A DNA stretch of 6,614 bases from positions 1 through 6,614 of the forward strand of contig DATDRM010000330.1 in the NCBI GenBank assembly GCA_035291705.1. Reading direction: 5' to 3'. This document shows positions 6,028 to 6,614 of this stretch, piece by piece. Position 1 is the first letter of the stretch; the number at the start of each line of letters is the position of its first letter. Position numbers and translations under genes: made by a program. The notes under the pieces are model-generated. The model was not told the origin of the DNA. It was given only the letters and a program-made list of their open reading frames with translations, and did not search any database. Source of the DNA: DATDRM01 sp035291705. GTDB lineage: Bacteria; Chloroflexota; Anaerolineae; Anaerolineales; UBA4823.

Positions 6028-6614
6028 CTAAGCGGACAGCCTGTGAGCTCGCAACCAGCGCAGGATATTCCACAGCGCCTGGCAGTCCGCCTCCAGGTAC
6101 CCGCTGAGGGTGCGCATCTCCCGGGTTTGGCTGGGATTGGCTGCCTGGTAGGCCTTCCAGCCCATCACCATCACCTGCACGCCTTCGTCGAAACCTTCTG
6201 GCCATTGGGTCGTGAATTGCGAGTCGAATTCCCCCAGGGCTTTGGCAATCGACTTCAATCCGTAATCCAGAGCGCCCGGCAAGGCCACCGGGCCGTCGAG
6301 GAAAACCTGCTGCAGATCGCACCAGGGCAAGCTGCGCAAGGGGTCGTCGCTTCGCTTACCGCTGCCCAGCTGCTGGCGATCGGCGGCGCGCTGCGTCTGG
6401 CGGACTTCGGCCCCCGTCCAGTGGTACAGGGCGCTGCGTTGCGGATCGGTGAAGGCGCCGCCCGTCAGGCTGGCGAGACGCGATATGAAGCGTTCGAACA
6501 GCTCCCCTTCCTGGCGCTGGCCTTCCCCCGCGGCGATCAGTGTCTCGTAGCTCCAGCCAGCGTCCTGCTCCCAACCCACTCCGATCAGAAAGACCATCTC
6601 GCAACCTTCCAGGC
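6028..6614 (-). CDS. RNase H-like (DEDD-type) nuclease, 5' end beyond the window
   Basis: The 3' part of a nuclease gene. The frame stays open to the right edge: codons before the first in-window ATG (6597) read Leu-Glu-Gly-Cys-Glu, so that ATG is probably internal. The sequence resembles the RNase H-like domain found at the C-terminus of putative RecB-family (TM0106-type) nucleases. Numbered from that Met, it has the opening strand VFLIGVGW (2-9), YHWTGAE (58-64), CDLQQVF (93-99), GLKSIAKALG (113-122) and the terminal exonuclease motif YLEADC (167-172) with catalytic Asp171, then LRWLRAH. Relatives usually have YNExDC, so Leu168 replaces Asn. The first catalytic DxE motif should lie just off the edge, possibly after a PD-(D/E)XK domain. 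It is 26 nt upstream of the oxidase gene and likely co-transcribed. Nucleolytic activity is inferred from family only. Confidence 0.75.
   Translation of the reverse strand, partial: LEGCEMVFLIGVGWEQDAGWSYETLIAAGEGQRQEGELFERFISRLASLTGGAFTDPQRSALYHWTGAEVRQTQRAADRQQLGSGKRSDDPLRSLPWCDLQQVFLDGPVALPGALDYGLKSIAKALGEFDSQFTTQWPEGFDEGVQVMVMGWKAYQAANPSQTREMRTLSGYLEADCQALWNILRWLRAHRLSA

Noticed and set aside
6028..6597. Treating the nuclease as a complete 189-residue protein starting at 6597
   Set aside because: The frame remains open to the window edge, the Met falls inside the first conserved strand, and the family needs a DxE motif upstream of it.

Overview
The window reads as ordinary bacterial chromosome of moderately high GC, with dense intron-free genes, Shine-Dalgarno sites and stem-loop terminators. 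Nothing in it fixes the lineage. A eukaryote-type class I aldolase, an enolase-superfamily epimerase, a long PAP2 phosphatase and a galactose-oxidase-like kelch protein would fit an environmental lineage such as Chloroflexota, but that is a guess. I see no mobile element, CRISPR array, tRNA or rRNA.

Left block (1-2451, all minus strand). A 71-residue two-helix membrane protein of the PLDc_N-like type is followed after 6 nt by an enolase-superfamily enzyme. That enzyme carries the residue set of L-Ala-D/L-Glu (dipeptide) epimerases. Next comes a class I fructose-1,6-bisphosphate aldolase, which appears to have its own sigma70-type promoter in the 69-nt gap before it. A perfect 14-bp hairpin with a T-tract closes the block at the left edge.

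Middle (2452-3783). A 324-nt divergent intergenic region holds several short inverted repeats but no gene. It precedes a plus-strand PAP2-type membrane phosphatase whose long C-terminal part adds extra membrane segments. An 11-bp hairpin separates this gene from the convergent gene to its right.

Right block (3784-6614, all minus strand). In transcription order there are an RNase H-like (DEDD-type) nuclease that runs off the right edge, a 518-residue copper-radical oxidase of the galactose/glyoxal oxidase family, and an isoprenylcysteine-methyltransferase-like membrane protein. The gaps are 26 and 49 nt, so the three could share a transcript whose promoter lies outside the window.

The most notable item is the oxidase. 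It has every residue expected for the Cu(II)/Cys-Tyr radical site but no recognisable export signal, and a Met sits where galactose oxidase has its radical-stacking Trp. The genes do not form one obvious pathway, and I found no clear undescribed multi-gene system.
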